64,000 nucleotides of DNA from NCBI GenBank assembly GCA_002154655.1, contig NGUZ01000002.1:186001-250000 (forward strand), in the 5' to 3' direction. Position 1 is the stretch's first letter; each line of letters starts with the position of its first letter. The position numbers and the translations under genes were made by a program. Origin of the DNA: Corynebacterium kefirresidentii. Lineage in GTDB: Bacteria; Actinomycetota; Actinomycetes; Mycobacteriales; Mycobacteriaceae. The notes under the pieces were generated by a model. It did not search any database and was not told the origin of the DNA. It worked only from the letters and a program-made list of their open reading frames with translations. Below, in pieces: positions 33,950 through 43,040 of the stretch.

Positions 33950-34992
33950 CTCTCATTCTTATCGCCCTCGCCGGCGCGGCCGCCAACCTCGTGGACGGTG
34001 GCATCGGCATGGGGTTCGGCGTCACATCTACCACGATGCTGCTCCTTGCCGGCCTAGGTCCCGCGCAGGCCTCTGCCGTCGTGCACACCGCTGAGCTTGG
34101 CACCACTGCCATTTCCGGTTTGAGCCACGCACGCTTCGGCAACGTGGACTGGAAGACGGTGGTCCGCCTTGGCGTCCCCGGCGGTATTGCCGCGTTTGTG
34201 GGGGCCACGTTGCTTTCGAATATTTCCACTGCCGCTGCCGCACCGGTGACCGCACTCATCCTGGTAGGCATAGGTGCCAACCTCATCTGGCGGTTCGCTC
34301 AGCCACGCCGCCGCGGTTCCGCCTACAAGCGCTCGCATTCCACTCCGTTTCTCGCTGGCCTTGGCCTGGTGGGCGGATTTGTCGATTCAACCGGTGGCGG
34401 TGGCTGGGGTCCCGTGTCGACCTCCACGCTTATGGCCATCGGTCGCGAGCAGCCGCGCCGCATTGTGGGCACGGTCAACGCCGCCGAATTCCTCGTGACC
34501 TTGGGCGCTACCGCGGGCTTTATCGTCGGCCTCTGGCACGACATCGTCGGCAACCTTGCCGCCGTTATCGCGCTTCTCATCGGCGGCGCCATCACTGCTC
34601 CCATCGCTGCGTGGCTCATCTCTCGTATCAACCCGGTCCTGCTTGGTGGATTGGTGGGCACGGCCATCGTAGGGCTTAATATCAGCAAGGTTATCGGCGG
34701 CGCCGAGACCTACTTTGGCTGGTCAGTGCCATCAGCAGTTACCTGGGTAGTCATCGCCGTCGTGGTCGCTGCTGGTGTGGCCGCTACAGTTTGTGGCACG
34801 CTGCGCACCAGGCGTGCCCGTGCAGCGGAATTGGAAGCAGAAAACGCTGAGGAAGCCGCCCACGCAGACTTTCATACCCCGGATTACCCAGAGCGTGTCG
34901 CCGCCGCCCATCACTTCCACGGTTCGCGCAGGTCAGGTGTCACCATCGTGCAGGATAAGGCGCCCGAAAGCCCCGCCTCGGACCGAATGTAG
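33943..34992 (+). CDS. cysZ: TSUP-family permease, CysZ-like
   Basis: 349 residues, eight predicted membrane segments in two repeated halves (LVDGGIGMGFGVTSTTML near 20 and FVDSTGGGGWGPVSTSTLM near 145), then an acidic, His-containing cytoplasmic tail of about 70 residues. In C. glutamicum the TSUP protein at the end of the cys cluster is taken to import sulfate; with cysHDN absent here, sulfite or another sulfur anion is equally plausible. Confidence 0.75.
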   Translation: MLTLILIALAGAAANLVDGGIGMGFGVTSTTMLLLAGLGPAQASAVVHTAELGTTAISGLSHARFGNVDWKTVVRLGVPGGIAAFVGATLLSNISTAAAAPVTALILVGIGANLIWRFAQPRRRGSAYKRSHSTPFLAGLGLVGGFVDSTGGGGWGPVSTSTLMAIGREQPRRIVGTVNAAEFLVTLGATAGFIVGLWHDIVGNLAAVIALLIGGAITAPIAAWLISRINPVLLGGLVGTAIVGLNISKVIGGAETYFGWSVPSAVTWVVIAVVVAAGVAATVCGTLRTRRARAAELEAENAEEAAHADFHTPDYPERVAAAHHFHGSRRSGVTIVQDKAPESPASDRM

Positions 34993-35103
34993 CGCATCGA
35001 CTGCGGCCTTTGGCCAGGCAATAGACCAACGTTTGGCTGCAGTAGGCGGAACGCGGCCGAAGGTGGAGTTAGGGCTTATGTGAGTCTTGCTACCCTGAAC
35101 CCG

Positions 35104-35841
35104 CTAGAGGCCGGCCACCTCGCCGATGACATAGACCGCCGGCGAGGAGATATCGTGCTCTGTCATCGTCTGCGCCAGTGTGGCCAAAGTGCAGCGGTAA
35201 GCGCGCTCGGTAGAAAGCGTGCCTTCTTGGATGATGGCGCAGGGGGTGGAAGGGGAGAGGGAAGCTGCAATAAGCGTGCTAGCAATCGCCGGTGCATTCT
35301 TAACCCCCATAATGACCGCCAGCGTGGCGCCAGAACGGGCGAGAGCTTCCCAGTCCACCAAGGACTTCTCGTGGCCGGGTGGTAGATGCCCGGAAACCAC
35401 CGTGAAGCCGTGGACGATGCCGCGCTGAGTTACCGGAACGCCAACGGCTGCGGGAACGGAAATAGCTGAAGTTACGCCCGGAATGACCGTGGTGGGAATC
35501 GAGGCTTCCGCCAGCGCTTGAACTTCCTCAAATCCGCGCCCAAAGACGAAGGGATCGCCACCCTTAAGGCGGGCTACCTTGCGGCCAGAGCGGGCATGAG
35601 TGATGAGCAACTCGTTGATCTTTTCCTGCGAGATTGACTTCTTATAGGGGAGTTTAGAGACGTCAATGAGCTCTTTGGAAGAAATATCACACAACCTATC
35701 GAGCTGCGCCGTAGGTCCCAGGTGATCGGCGAGAATAACCTCTGCATCCTGCAAGGCGCGCATGCCGCGTACGGTAATGAGGTCCCACGCGCCGGGGCCG
35801 CCGCCAATGAGGGCCACGGGATGGATCTGTGCGGAAGTCAT
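35104..35841 (-). CDS. cobA: uroporphyrinogen-III C-methyltransferase
   Basis: 245-residue SAM-dependent methyltransferase making precorrin-2, the precursor of siroheme. Signatures are VALIGGGPGAWDLITVRG at the N-terminus, RLKGGDPFVFGRGFEE near 96, and SAISVPAAVGVPVTQRG near 125. It lies next to the cys module on the opposite strand, supplying the CysI cofactor. The start has GGAG four bases upstream and also TAAGAT eight bases upstream, so either a short leader or a leaderless mRNA is possible. Confidence 0.92.
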   Translation of the reverse strand: MTSAQIHPVALIGGGPGAWDLITVRGMRALQDAEVILADHLGPTAQLDRLCDISSKELIDVSKLPYKKSISQEKINELLITHARSGRKVARLKGGDPFVFGRGFEEVQALAEASIPTTVIPGVTSAISVPAAVGVPVTQRGIVHGFTVVSGHLPPGHEKSLVDWEALARSGATLAVIMGVKNAPAIASTLIAASLSPSTPCAIIQEGTLSTERAYRCTLATLAQTMTEHDISSPAVYVIGEVAGL

Positions 35842-35849
35842 GGGACTCC

Positions 35850-35874
35850 ATCTTAGTGGGTGCCCGACTATGCT
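35850..35874. promoter_or_regulatory. divergent -10 elements of cobA and tobH
   Basis: Minus-strand TAAGAT (35855-35850) and plus-strand TATGCT (35869-35874) each lie 8 bases from the respective start codon (35841 and 35883). Only 41 bp separate the two starts, so each promoter's -35 region lies within the other promoter. Confidence 0.5.
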
Positions 35875-35882
35875 TAAGCCAC

Positions 35883-36905
35883 ATGGATACCGGTAATTAT
35901 GATGCCGAAACCGTGCGCTTTTTTGATGTCGCGCACGAAGGCGCTCAAATCCGCCTACTGGCCGGAGAAGTGGAGCTTTGGAGCGAGGCGCTCCGCGGGC
36001 TTAATCCTCGCTCGCTGGTCATTATCCCCACCGATGCGATTGCCAGGGAAGCCGCCCACTTGGGTGTCGGCCTTGCAGAGCCGCTGCGAATCCCGCTCGT
36101 CGTCACCGAATCGCTCCCGCGTTACGTGGGAGCATTGGACGTGGTTGTTGTCGTAGGCGAGACCGGCGAATGCGATTGGGCTTCGCGCGCACTAATTGCC
36201 GCCAGCCAGCGCGGCGCCACCACCGTTTTGATTGGCCCGGCCAAGGGCCCGCTCGTGGAGGACTGCCCGGACGATACCCTCATCGCCCCCTGCCTACCTA
36301 CGGCAGAGGGCAGTTCGCCCGCTCGCAACATCGCCGCACTGCATGCTCTGTGCTGCCTGCTCTACCAGGACCCGACCGCGGTGAAAGAGATCCTGGAGGA
36401 TCTTGCTGCAGCCGTGGACCGAGAACTCGCGCAGCTTTCCCCTGAGCGCGATGCCACTACCAATCCGGGCCGCCAACTGCGCGAATTTATCGAAGGCGCC
36501 CGCATCATCCACTCCTGCGTGCTCGACCCTTATTCCTTTTCTGAGCGGCGTGAGCACGTGCAGATCGACGCCCTCGTCGCTCGTATGGCTGCGACCATCT
36601 GGGCGGTGCATGGCCTGCCGAGCGCTTTCGTGGACCCTGCGGAATTGCGACGCGCACTCGACCGAGATTCCGATAGCTCCCCAGCAAATGATCTCTTCTT
36701 TGACCCCTTCATTGATAGCGATGGCACTGCGGATGCTTTGGTACCCTTGAAGGTGATTTTCTGGGGGCAGGAAGAGGCGAACCTGCCCAACTCGCTTGCA
36801 GTCCGCAGCATCGACCCGGAGCCGGGCCTGGGGCACCTTGCCCGCTCACTGCAGCTTATTACGCGGAGTTTTGCCGCGACCGCCTACGAGAATTCTAAAG
36901 GATAG
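35883..36905 (+). CDS. TobH-type SIS-like sugar-phosphate isomerase family protein
   Basis: 340 residues of the Rv3256c (TobH) family that always sits between manB and manA in Corynebacteriales. Two alpha/beta SIS-like lobes are suggested by VVVVVGETGECDWASRAL near 98 and VPLKVIFWGQEEANLPNSLA near 305; the latter part resembles bifunctional phosphoglucose/phosphomannose isomerases. No experimental role is known to me. The ATG at 35883 is chosen because TATGCT ends eight bases upstream. manA follows six bases after the stop. Confidence 0.75.
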   Translation: MDTGNYDAETVRFFDVAHEGAQIRLLAGEVELWSEALRGLNPRSLVIIPTDAIAREAAHLGVGLAEPLRIPLVVTESLPRYVGALDVVVVVGETGECDWASRALIAASQRGATTVLIGPAKGPLVEDCPDDTLIAPCLPTAEGSSPARNIAALHALCCLLYQDPTAVKEILEDLAAAVDRELAQLSPERDATTNPGRQLREFIEGARIIHSCVLDPYSFSERREHVQIDALVARMAATIWAVHGLPSAFVDPAELRRALDRDSDSSPANDLFFDPFIDSDGTADALVPLKVIFWGQEEANLPNSLAVRSIDPEPGLGHLARSLQLITRSFAATAYENSKG

Positions 36906-36911
36906 AAACAC

Positions 36912-38141
36912 ATGCAGCTGTTGCACAGCGCCACCCGCAACTATTCCTGGGGCTCGCGTACCCTTATCCCGCACCTGCAGGGCCAGCCCGATGCCGATAA
37001 GCCCGTCGCAGAGCTGTGGTTCGGCGCCCACCCCGGCGACCCTTCCACGGTGGATGGCCGACTGCTCAATGAGGTCATTGCAGAGGATCCGGCAGGGCAG
37101 CTAGGCAGCCGCGTATCTGCCGAGTACGGCGAGCGCCTGCCCTTCCTGCTCAAGGTGCTTGCGGCCGAGGAGCCGCTGTCCTTGCAGGCGCACCCGTCAA
37201 AGGCGCAGGCAGAAGAGGGCTTTGCCCGCGAAAACGCCGCCGGCATCGATCTCACCGCGTCTAATCGCAATTACAAGGACGATAATCACAAGCCCGAGCT
37301 CATTGTCGCGCTCACGGATTTCTATGCCATGGCCGGCTTCCGCCCCTTGGCGCGCACCCGCGAGCTTTTTGCCGCCCTTGAGTGCCCTGAGCTGGACCAC
37401 TACGTTGCCATGCTGGACGAGGACCCCTCGGTAACCACCGAGTCCGCCAACCTTCGCGTTCTCTTTACTACGTGGATTACCATCCCGTCCGCCAAGCGCA
37501 AGGAACTCATCGCCGCCATAGTCTCCGCTGGTGAGCGCCTTATTGCCGCGGACCCGGCCGATTGGAAGTCCCGTGTAATGTCCACGGTGCTGGAACTCAA
37601 CCAGCGTTACCCGGGCGATATCGGTGTATTGGGTGCACTGTTGCTTAACCACATCGAACTTTCTCCCGGCGAGGCCGTCTACCTAGATGCCGGCCAGCTG
37701 CACGCCTATGTCTCCGGCCTTGGCGTAGAGATTATGGCCAACTCCGATAACGTTTTGCGCGGCGGCCTTACCCCCAAGTTCGTTGACGTTCCCGAACTAG
37801 TCAAGGTTCTCACCTACGCGGCTGCCGATGAACCGCGTGTTCAACAGCAGGATAAGTCCGCCCAGAATAATGTGCACGATGCCGCTGCATGGTCTTACCC
37901 GGTCCCGATTGAAGAATTCCTGCTAGACCGTGTAGAGCTTAGCGGAGCATCTTCTGTGGATTTTGATTACGATGGCCCGACCATCGCCCTGTGTACCGCA
38001 GGCTCCGTTACCTTTACTGATGCCGCCGGCAAGACCCTCACCGTGACCCCCAGCCAAGCCGTCTGGTTGCCTGCCTCTGAGGGGCGAGTCACCGCCACTG
38101 CGGCATCCGACGCCGCCGACCTCTTCGTCGCCCGCGCTTAG
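36912..38141 (+). CDS. manA: mannose-6-phosphate isomerase, class I
   Basis: 409-residue type I phosphomannose isomerase interconverting fructose-6-phosphate and mannose-6-phosphate. Zinc-site residues are in LQAHPSKAQAEEGFARE near 96 and the NHKPELIVALTDFYAM block near 122; EAVYLDAGQLHAYVSGLGVEIMANSDNVLRGGLTPK (key residues H265, E271) carries the catalytic region near 256-292. A cupin-like C-terminal domain follows. Co-transcribed with tobH; first step towards GDP-mannose. Confidence 0.93.
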   Translation: MQLLHSATRNYSWGSRTLIPHLQGQPDADKPVAELWFGAHPGDPSTVDGRLLNEVIAEDPAGQLGSRVSAEYGERLPFLLKVLAAEEPLSLQAHPSKAQAEEGFARENAAGIDLTASNRNYKDDNHKPELIVALTDFYAMAGFRPLARTRELFAALECPELDHYVAMLDEDPSVTTESANLRVLFTTWITIPSAKRKELIAAIVSAGERLIAADPADWKSRVMSTVLELNQRYPGDIGVLGALLLNHIELSPGEAVYLDAGQLHAYVSGLGVEIMANSDNVLRGGLTPKFVDVPELVKVLTYAAADEPRVQQQDKSAQNNVHDAAAWSYPVPIEEFLLDRVELSGASSVDFDYDGPTIALCTAGSVTFTDAAGKTLTVTPSQAVWLPASEGRVTATAASDAADLFVARA

Positions 38142-38312
38142 CCCGCCTGCGCTTGGCTCGCCTGCGCACCAGCGCGCTTTGCCGACCCCCTCTTCGCCGG
38201 GGTTCAGGCGAGGCGTGGAACTTCAATTCCGGCGCGCTGCCGCCGCTTTCGTCGCTGCGCGAGTGCCTCATATGGCTGTTTCTTTCACAGCTCTAATGGT
38301 CCGGCGCATACA

Positions 38313-38363
38313 AAAAGCACGTTTCCTCGAAATTCGCGTTCAGAATCGAGGAAACGTGCTTTT
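38313..38363. terminator. bidirectional terminator between manA and the 38395 gene
   Basis: Perfect 18-bp inverted repeat AAAAGCACGTTTCCTCGA / TCGAGGAAACGTGCTTTT with a 15-nt loop, T-rich on both strands. Confidence 0.9.
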
Positions 38364-38394
38364 GTATTCAGCTAATTGCCCAGTGGGATATGGA

Positions 38395-39201
38395 TTAGTG
38401 CGAAGCGGCTGCTTTGCGCGGCGCCTGCTTGGTCGGCACGAAATCGGTCGGCTCTTGGTTCTGCTCGGCAGAAGGCTGCTCTGCGGCGGCTTGATCGTCG
38501 CGTGGTACTTCCGCCTCTGCGACCTCTTGCTGCTTGTTTTCGGTTAGTTGTCCCCGGTCCGGGTTGGGCTTGTTCTCGCCAGTGGTTGTGCCCGTCCCAT
38601 TTTGCTCCGAAGGCTGCGTCGGGGAAGGCTGCGGAGCGGACGGGGCAGTGGTGGTTTGCGGAGCGGTGCCGCCATTGCCGCCATTGCCGCCGTTGTTGCC
38701 CTGGTTGCCCTGTGGGGAACCGGTAGCCTGCGAGCCGTTTTGATTGCTTGGGTAATCAGGCGTCGGGTACAGATTGCCCTGGCCGGTGCCTTGTCCACCC
38801 TGGGCGTTGCCATTGCCCTGCGAGGTGGTTCCTTGCGGGGAAATATTTTCCGGGCGGTAAACCTTGGTGGGCTGGGTAGCCGCCTGCGGGTGCATGACCG
38901 CATTGGGGGCTAGATACGGATCATTGTTCTGCGGCTGGTGGTGCTTCGCATCGCCGGACGAAGCTGTAGAGCTTGTCGCATGTGCAGAGCGCTTCTCTGA
39001 AGGCGAATGGTCCGTGGAAGAAGTGGTGGTCTCCTCGGCCGCAGTGTGCGTCGGGGAGACGGAGGTGGTCGCGGACTGATCCGCGGCATTGGAATAGTTA
39101 GCGCTCGGCGAGCTCATGCGCCAGACTGTGAATCCGACGACGGCCGCGGCTATCAGTCCGGCCACAATGAACACGTAGACGCGGCGCGAATCTGGCTTCA
39201 T
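38395..39201 (-). CDS. membrane-anchored, low-complexity extracytoplasmic protein
   Basis: 268 residues. One N-terminal membrane segment (VYVFIVAGLIAAAVVGFTVW, residues 8-27) precedes a long Ser/Thr-, Gln/Asn-, Gly- and Pro-rich region, including GGNGGNGG and repeated NQGN/QGN units. No folded domain is apparent. The start at 39201 has GAAAGGA upstream. No family recognised; the composition suggests an envelope-spanning spacer or wall-associated protein. A perfect 18-bp terminator lies beyond its stop. Confidence 0.65.
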   Translation of the reverse strand: MKPDSRRVYVFIVAGLIAAAVVGFTVWRMSSPSANYSNAADQSATTSVSPTHTAAEETTTSSTDHSPSEKRSAHATSSTASSGDAKHHQPQNNDPYLAPNAVMHPQAATQPTKVYRPENISPQGTTSQGNGNAQGGQGTGQGNLYPTPDYPSNQNGSQATGSPQGNQGNNGGNGGNGGTAPQTTTAPSAPQPSPTQPSEQNGTGTTTGENKPNPDRGQLTENKQQEVAEAEVPRDDQAAAEQPSAEQNQEPTDFVPTKQAPRKAAASH

Positions 39202-39449
39202 CGTGGCTGTCCTTTCTGTGAGGTGGGCTGATTTAACCCCATAGGAGGTGGCGGTATAGCACCCCGGTAACAAGTTGGTAACGAGACTATCATGTTTAGG
39301 AAACATTGCTACGGCGTGGCGATTCTGTGATACGCCAACAAAACGCCAGTTCGCGGATGTAGGACGCCCTGCAAACCTTTTCATTGCGTGCTTTCTTTAA
39401 CTGGGAAAGCGTGTATAAATGGCGCTGAAAGCACCGAAGGAGTCAAAAA

Positions 39450-39803
39450 GTGAGTACTTGGGACGAAGATATTTTCAGCACGGACCTCAACGTCGATTTC
39501 TTGGAAGAAATGGCAAACCTCGATGAAGAAGGGGTAATTCGCGCCGTTGAGGATGCCTGCGAAGTAGCACATAGCAAGCCACAGCTCAGTGAAGAAGAGG
39601 AACAGAACGCGCAAGCAGCAGCCACCATCGCTGCCATTTGGGCTGGCGCGCCCTTTAGTGCGGGCGAGGTTGTTGAAGATTACCCCTATATTAGGGAGCT
39701 GGTGGGGTCTGGCAGCGAAACCTTGACGGAAAATGCCCTCGAGGTACTAGAAAATGTCGAGGAAGAATATGACCTCGAAGCGTTTATAGAGGCCCTCTCC
39801 TAA
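39450..39803 (+). CDS. DUF4259-family protein
   Basis: 117-residue acidic protein. MSTWDEDIFSTDLNVDFLEEM is split as MSTWDEDIFSTDLN then VDFLEEM; this (W..xIF..D...DFL) is the DUF4259 signature, followed by an all-helical body. GTG start with AAGGAG upstream. Function unknown. It is inserted between the GDP-mannose genes and tmk. Confidence 0.75.
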   Translation: MSTWDEDIFSTDLNVDFLEEMANLDEEGVIRAVEDACEVAHSKPQLSEEEEQNAQAAATIAAIWAGAPFSAGEVVEDYPYIRELVGSGSETLTENALEVLENVEEEYDLEAFIEALS

Positions 39804-39870
39804 GCCATACCTACTGCCCGCAGCAGTGGCCTCATGCCAGACAAAATAGAAGGGAAGGTACCCCACACCT

Positions 39871-40485
39871 ATGCTTATCAGCATCGAAGGCATCGACGGT
39901 GCCGGTAAGAATACGCTGGTCTCCACAATCAGGGAGTCGTTGGATCGACCCGTGGAAGTCATCGCCTTCCCGCGCTATGCAGAGTCGATTCACGCCCAGC
40001 TCGCCCAAAAGGCGCTCTACGGAAAAATGGGTGACCTGACAGATTCGGCATATGCCATGGCAACTCTTTTTGCCTTGGATCGTTACGGCGTAAAAGACCA
40101 ATTGCAGCGAGCCAAGGGTACGGACGCCGTGGTGCTATTGGATCGGTATGTGGCTTCCAATGCGGCATATTCGGCGGCGCGACTGGAAGACGATGCCGTC
40201 ATGGACTGGGTGCATGATTTGGAATTTGGCACTTTAGGCCTGCCCCAAGCGGATCTGCAGGTTTATCTGGATACTGCGGTAGAGGTGGCGTCGGAAAGAG
40301 CACAGGCAAGGGCCCAAGCAGATGCCAACCGGGAGCGTGACCGCTACGAGCGCGATGGCGGATTGCAGGAACGCACCGCCGCGGCCTACCGGCGGCTAGC
40401 AGATGCGGGCTGGGGTGGACGCTGGATTGTCACCGCCGATGCGGATACTATAATTTCAGCGATAAAAGACCTTGTAGGAGAATAA
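39871..40485 (+). CDS. tmk: thymidylate kinase
   Basis: 204-residue dTMP kinase. P-loop IEGIDGAGKNTL at residues 5-16; here the residue after the P-loop lysine is Asn rather than Ser/Thr, with Thr next, as in other Corynebacteriales. The dTMP-side DRY-like motif is LLDRYVASNAAY near 90 and the Arg-rich lid lies at about 136-165. It stands 3 bp before mtrA, the usual order. Confidence 0.92.
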   Translation: MLISIEGIDGAGKNTLVSTIRESLDRPVEVIAFPRYAESIHAQLAQKALYGKMGDLTDSAYAMATLFALDRYGVKDQLQRAKGTDAVVLLDRYVASNAAYSAARLEDDAVMDWVHDLEFGTLGLPQADLQVYLDTAVEVASERAQARAQADANRERDRYERDGGLQERTAAAYRRLADAGWGGRWIVTADADTIISAIKDLVGE

Positions 40486-40488
40486 AAC

Positions 40489-41181
40489 GTGGCGCCCAAG
40501 ATTTTGGTAGTCGATGACGATCCGGCTATCTCGGAGATGCTGACCATTGTGCTCGAGTCCGAGGGACTTAAGCCCATTCCGGTCATGGACGGCAATGACG
40601 CCGTGCCCGCCTTTGAGCAACACGAGCCGGACCTCATTCTGCTGGACCTTATGCTGCCGGGCATGAACGGCGTGGATATCTGCCGCGCCATTCGCCGTGA
40701 ATCCTCCGTACCCATCGTTATGCTGACCGCCAAGACGGATACGGTCGATGTGGTGCTAGGCCTTGAATCTGGCGCGGATGATTACATCACCAAGCCATTT
40801 AAACCCAAGGAACTCATCGCCCGCATTCGCGCGCGCTTGCGCCGCACCGATTCCGCGGAGTCTGAAATCTTGGAGGTGGCGGACCTCGTCATTGACGTGC
40901 CGGAGCATACCGTGCGCCGCACGGATGGTACCGAGTTGAACTTGACTCCCCTGGAATTTGACCTGTTGCTGGAAATGGCGCGCCGCCCTGGCCAGGTGCA
41001 TACGCGTGAGTCGCTGCTGGAGTCCGTATGGGGCTACCGCAATGCCTCTGATACGCGCTTGGTTAACGTCCACGTGCAGCGCCTGCGCGCCAAGATCGAG
41101 CATGATCCGGAGGATCCGCAGATTGTGCTGACCGTGCGTGGCGTGGGGTATAAGACCGGCAAGCCCGGCGCCGGGGAGTAA
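40489..41181 (+). CDS. mtrA: response regulator MtrA
   Basis: 230-residue OmpR/PhoB-type regulator. Receiver acidic residues in VVDDDPAI, phosphoacceptor Asp in LILLDLMLPGMNG (near 53), and Lys in ITKPFKPKEL (near 102); C-terminal winged helix with TPLEFDLLLEMARRPGQV. MtrA controls osmotic and cell-wall genes and division in Corynebacterium and Mycobacterium. GTG start after TAGGAG. Confidence 0.95.
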   Translation: MAPKILVVDDDPAISEMLTIVLESEGLKPIPVMDGNDAVPAFEQHEPDLILLDLMLPGMNGVDICRAIRRESSVPIVMLTAKTDTVDVVLGLESGADDYITKPFKPKELIARIRARLRRTDSAESEILEVADLVIDVPEHTVRRTDGTELNLTPLEFDLLLEMARRPGQVHTRESLLESVWGYRNASDTRLVNVHVQRLRAKIEHDPEDPQIVLTVRGVGYKTGKPGAGE

Positions 41182-41249
41182 GAACCATCGGCATCATTGA
41201 GCGTTTAAGGCGTATTCGAGACGCCTTCATTACAACGTGGCGTACCTCT

Positions 41250-43040
41250 TTGCAGGCGCGCGTCATTGGCATGATTTTGGTCGCTTCCTCGGTGGTCATG
41301 ATCATCTTGGCCTACGCGTTGGTTTCGGTGCTGACTCAGCGCTTAGTTAGCCAAAAGGAAGACGTGGCGCAGCAAGAGCTGGAGCGTGCCCGCACGGCCG
41401 TGGAACAGCAGATTGATGCCACCAGTTCCGCCAATTCGGTGCAGGTACGCATCAATTCTGCACGTGCGGCACTGGGCCAGCTCTCTGCCCAGCAGGGCGA
41501 TGCCCAGGCGGTTTATGAACCGGTCATCGTGGTGGAAAACCAGGATGGCTCGGTTATTACCTCGCCAGAAGGTTTCCCCGTGCCGGATCAGTTGCGGGAG
41601 ATGGTGGATCAAGGCCAGATTGCGCAGCAGTATTTCCCGGCTCCGCGGGAAAACGGTGAGCACTACAACGCCCTGCTGGTAGGAACACCTACCGATACCG
41701 ATATTCCGCATACCCAGGTCTACTTGGCACTGTCCATGGAATCGGAAGAATCCACCATGGCATTGATGCGCGGCCTGCTTTCGGCGGCCGGTGTGGTCGT
41801 CGTGGTGCTGTTGGTAGGCATTGCTTGGCTGGCCACCCAGCAGGTGATTACGCCGATTCGCTCGGCCTCGCGCATTGCACAGCGTTTGGCGGCTGGTCAC
41901 TTGAAGGAACGCATGGCCGTCGATAGTGACGATGAGATGGGGCGCCTAGCCGCGTCCTTCAATAACATGGCCGATAAACTTTCTTCCCAGATTGCGCAGC
42001 TGGAGGAATACGGCGACTTGCAGCGGCAGTTTACTTCCGACGTCTCCCATGAGCTGCGTACCCCATTGACCACCGTGCGCATGGCCGCGGACATGATTGA
42101 GGCCGAAAGCGATAGCTTGCCGCACGGCGCCCAGCGAGCTTCCCGCCTGATGTCGAGCGAGCTCGATCGTTTCGAGGAACTGCTCGCGGACCTGCTAGAG
42201 ATTTCTCGCCACGATGCCGGCGTCGCGGACCTGTCTACCGCCGCCATTGATTTGCGCTCCTGCGTGGAGTCCGCCTATGGACAAGTCGAGCATTTGGCTC
42301 GCGAGCTCGACGTGGAGGTTCAGCTCAACCTGCCGGATGAGAGCATCGCCGTCGAGGCCGATTCACGCCGCCTTGAGCGCATCTTGCGCAATCTTTTGGC
42401 CAATGCCATCGACCATTCGGAAGGCAATCCGGTGGTGGTGGATGTCGCCACCACAGAAACTGCGGTGGGCGTTACGGTTACAGACCATGGTGTGGGCTTG
42501 AAACCAGGCCAGGAGGAGCTGGTATTTAACCGCTTCTGGCGCGCGGATTCTTCCCGCAAACGCCACTCCGGAGGCACCGGCCTGGGGCTGGCTATCGCCC
42601 GCGAGGACGCCGTCTTGCACGGTGGCACGCTGGATGCCACCGGCTACGAGGGCTTTGGCTCGCGCTTCCGGCTCATTATTCCGCGCACTCCAAATACCGA
42701 GGTGGGAGAAGAACCCATCTCCGTGGAGATCCCTGGCGCACCCGTAAATAACACTACGGAGGGCGGCTCGTCGCCGGAATCGACCCCAGACGCCGGGGTT
42801 GAACTTCCAGAAGCGCAGGACTCTAGCACCGATAATCCGGGTGTCGAACCCGCCTCTGCTACGCCTGCCATTGCATCCGGGATGAGCTCACCGCGCGCCG
42901 AAAAGAGCGATAAGACTACCACTGGCCAGGCGGAGGGGGATGGCATCCTATGGCCCTCGGAACGAGAGCTCAACCGTGGTGCGGCCGCCCCAGATAGGCG
43001 CGCCTATAAGGCCCCGGACTTTGAGGGGAGGAGGAAGTGA
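41250..43040 (+). CDS. mtrB: sensor histidine kinase MtrB (5' end uncertain)
   Basis: At least 596 residues: membrane segment 1, an extracytoplasmic loop of about 150 residues, segment 2 near 185, HAMP, H-box FTSDVSHELRTPLTTVRMAA, N-box LRNLLANAIDHS, and the G-box GGTGLGLAIA. A Ser/Pro/Glu-rich C-terminal tail of about 120 residues follows. The TTG at 41250 is the first canonical start but lacks a ribosome-binding site. In-frame codons 41187-41249 encode IIERLRRIRDAFITTWRTSL, which resembles MtrB N-termini but has no ATG/GTG/TTG. It overlaps lpqB by 4 bp and senses osmotic or wall stress. Confidence 0.9.
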   Translation: MQARVIGMILVASSVVMIILAYALVSVLTQRLVSQKEDVAQQELERARTAVEQQIDATSSANSVQVRINSARAALGQLSAQQGDAQAVYEPVIVVENQDGSVITSPEGFPVPDQLREMVDQGQIAQQYFPAPRENGEHYNALLVGTPTDTDIPHTQVYLALSMESEESTMALMRGLLSAAGVVVVVLLVGIAWLATQQVITPIRSASRIAQRLAAGHLKERMAVDSDDEMGRLAASFNNMADKLSSQIAQLEEYGDLQRQFTSDVSHELRTPLTTVRMAADMIEAESDSLPHGAQRASRLMSSELDRFEELLADLLEISRHDAGVADLSTAAIDLRSCVESAYGQVEHLARELDVEVQLNLPDESIAVEADSRRLERILRNLLANAIDHSEGNPVVVDVATTETAVGVTVTDHGVGLKPGQEELVFNRFWRADSSRKRHSGGTGLGLAIAREDAVLHGGTLDATGYEGFGSRFRLIIPRTPNTEVGEEPISVEIPGAPVNNTTEGGSSPESTPDAGVELPEAQDSSTDNPGVEPASATPAIASGMSSPRAEKSDKTTTGQAEGDGILWPSERELNRGAAAPDRRAYKAPDFEGRRK

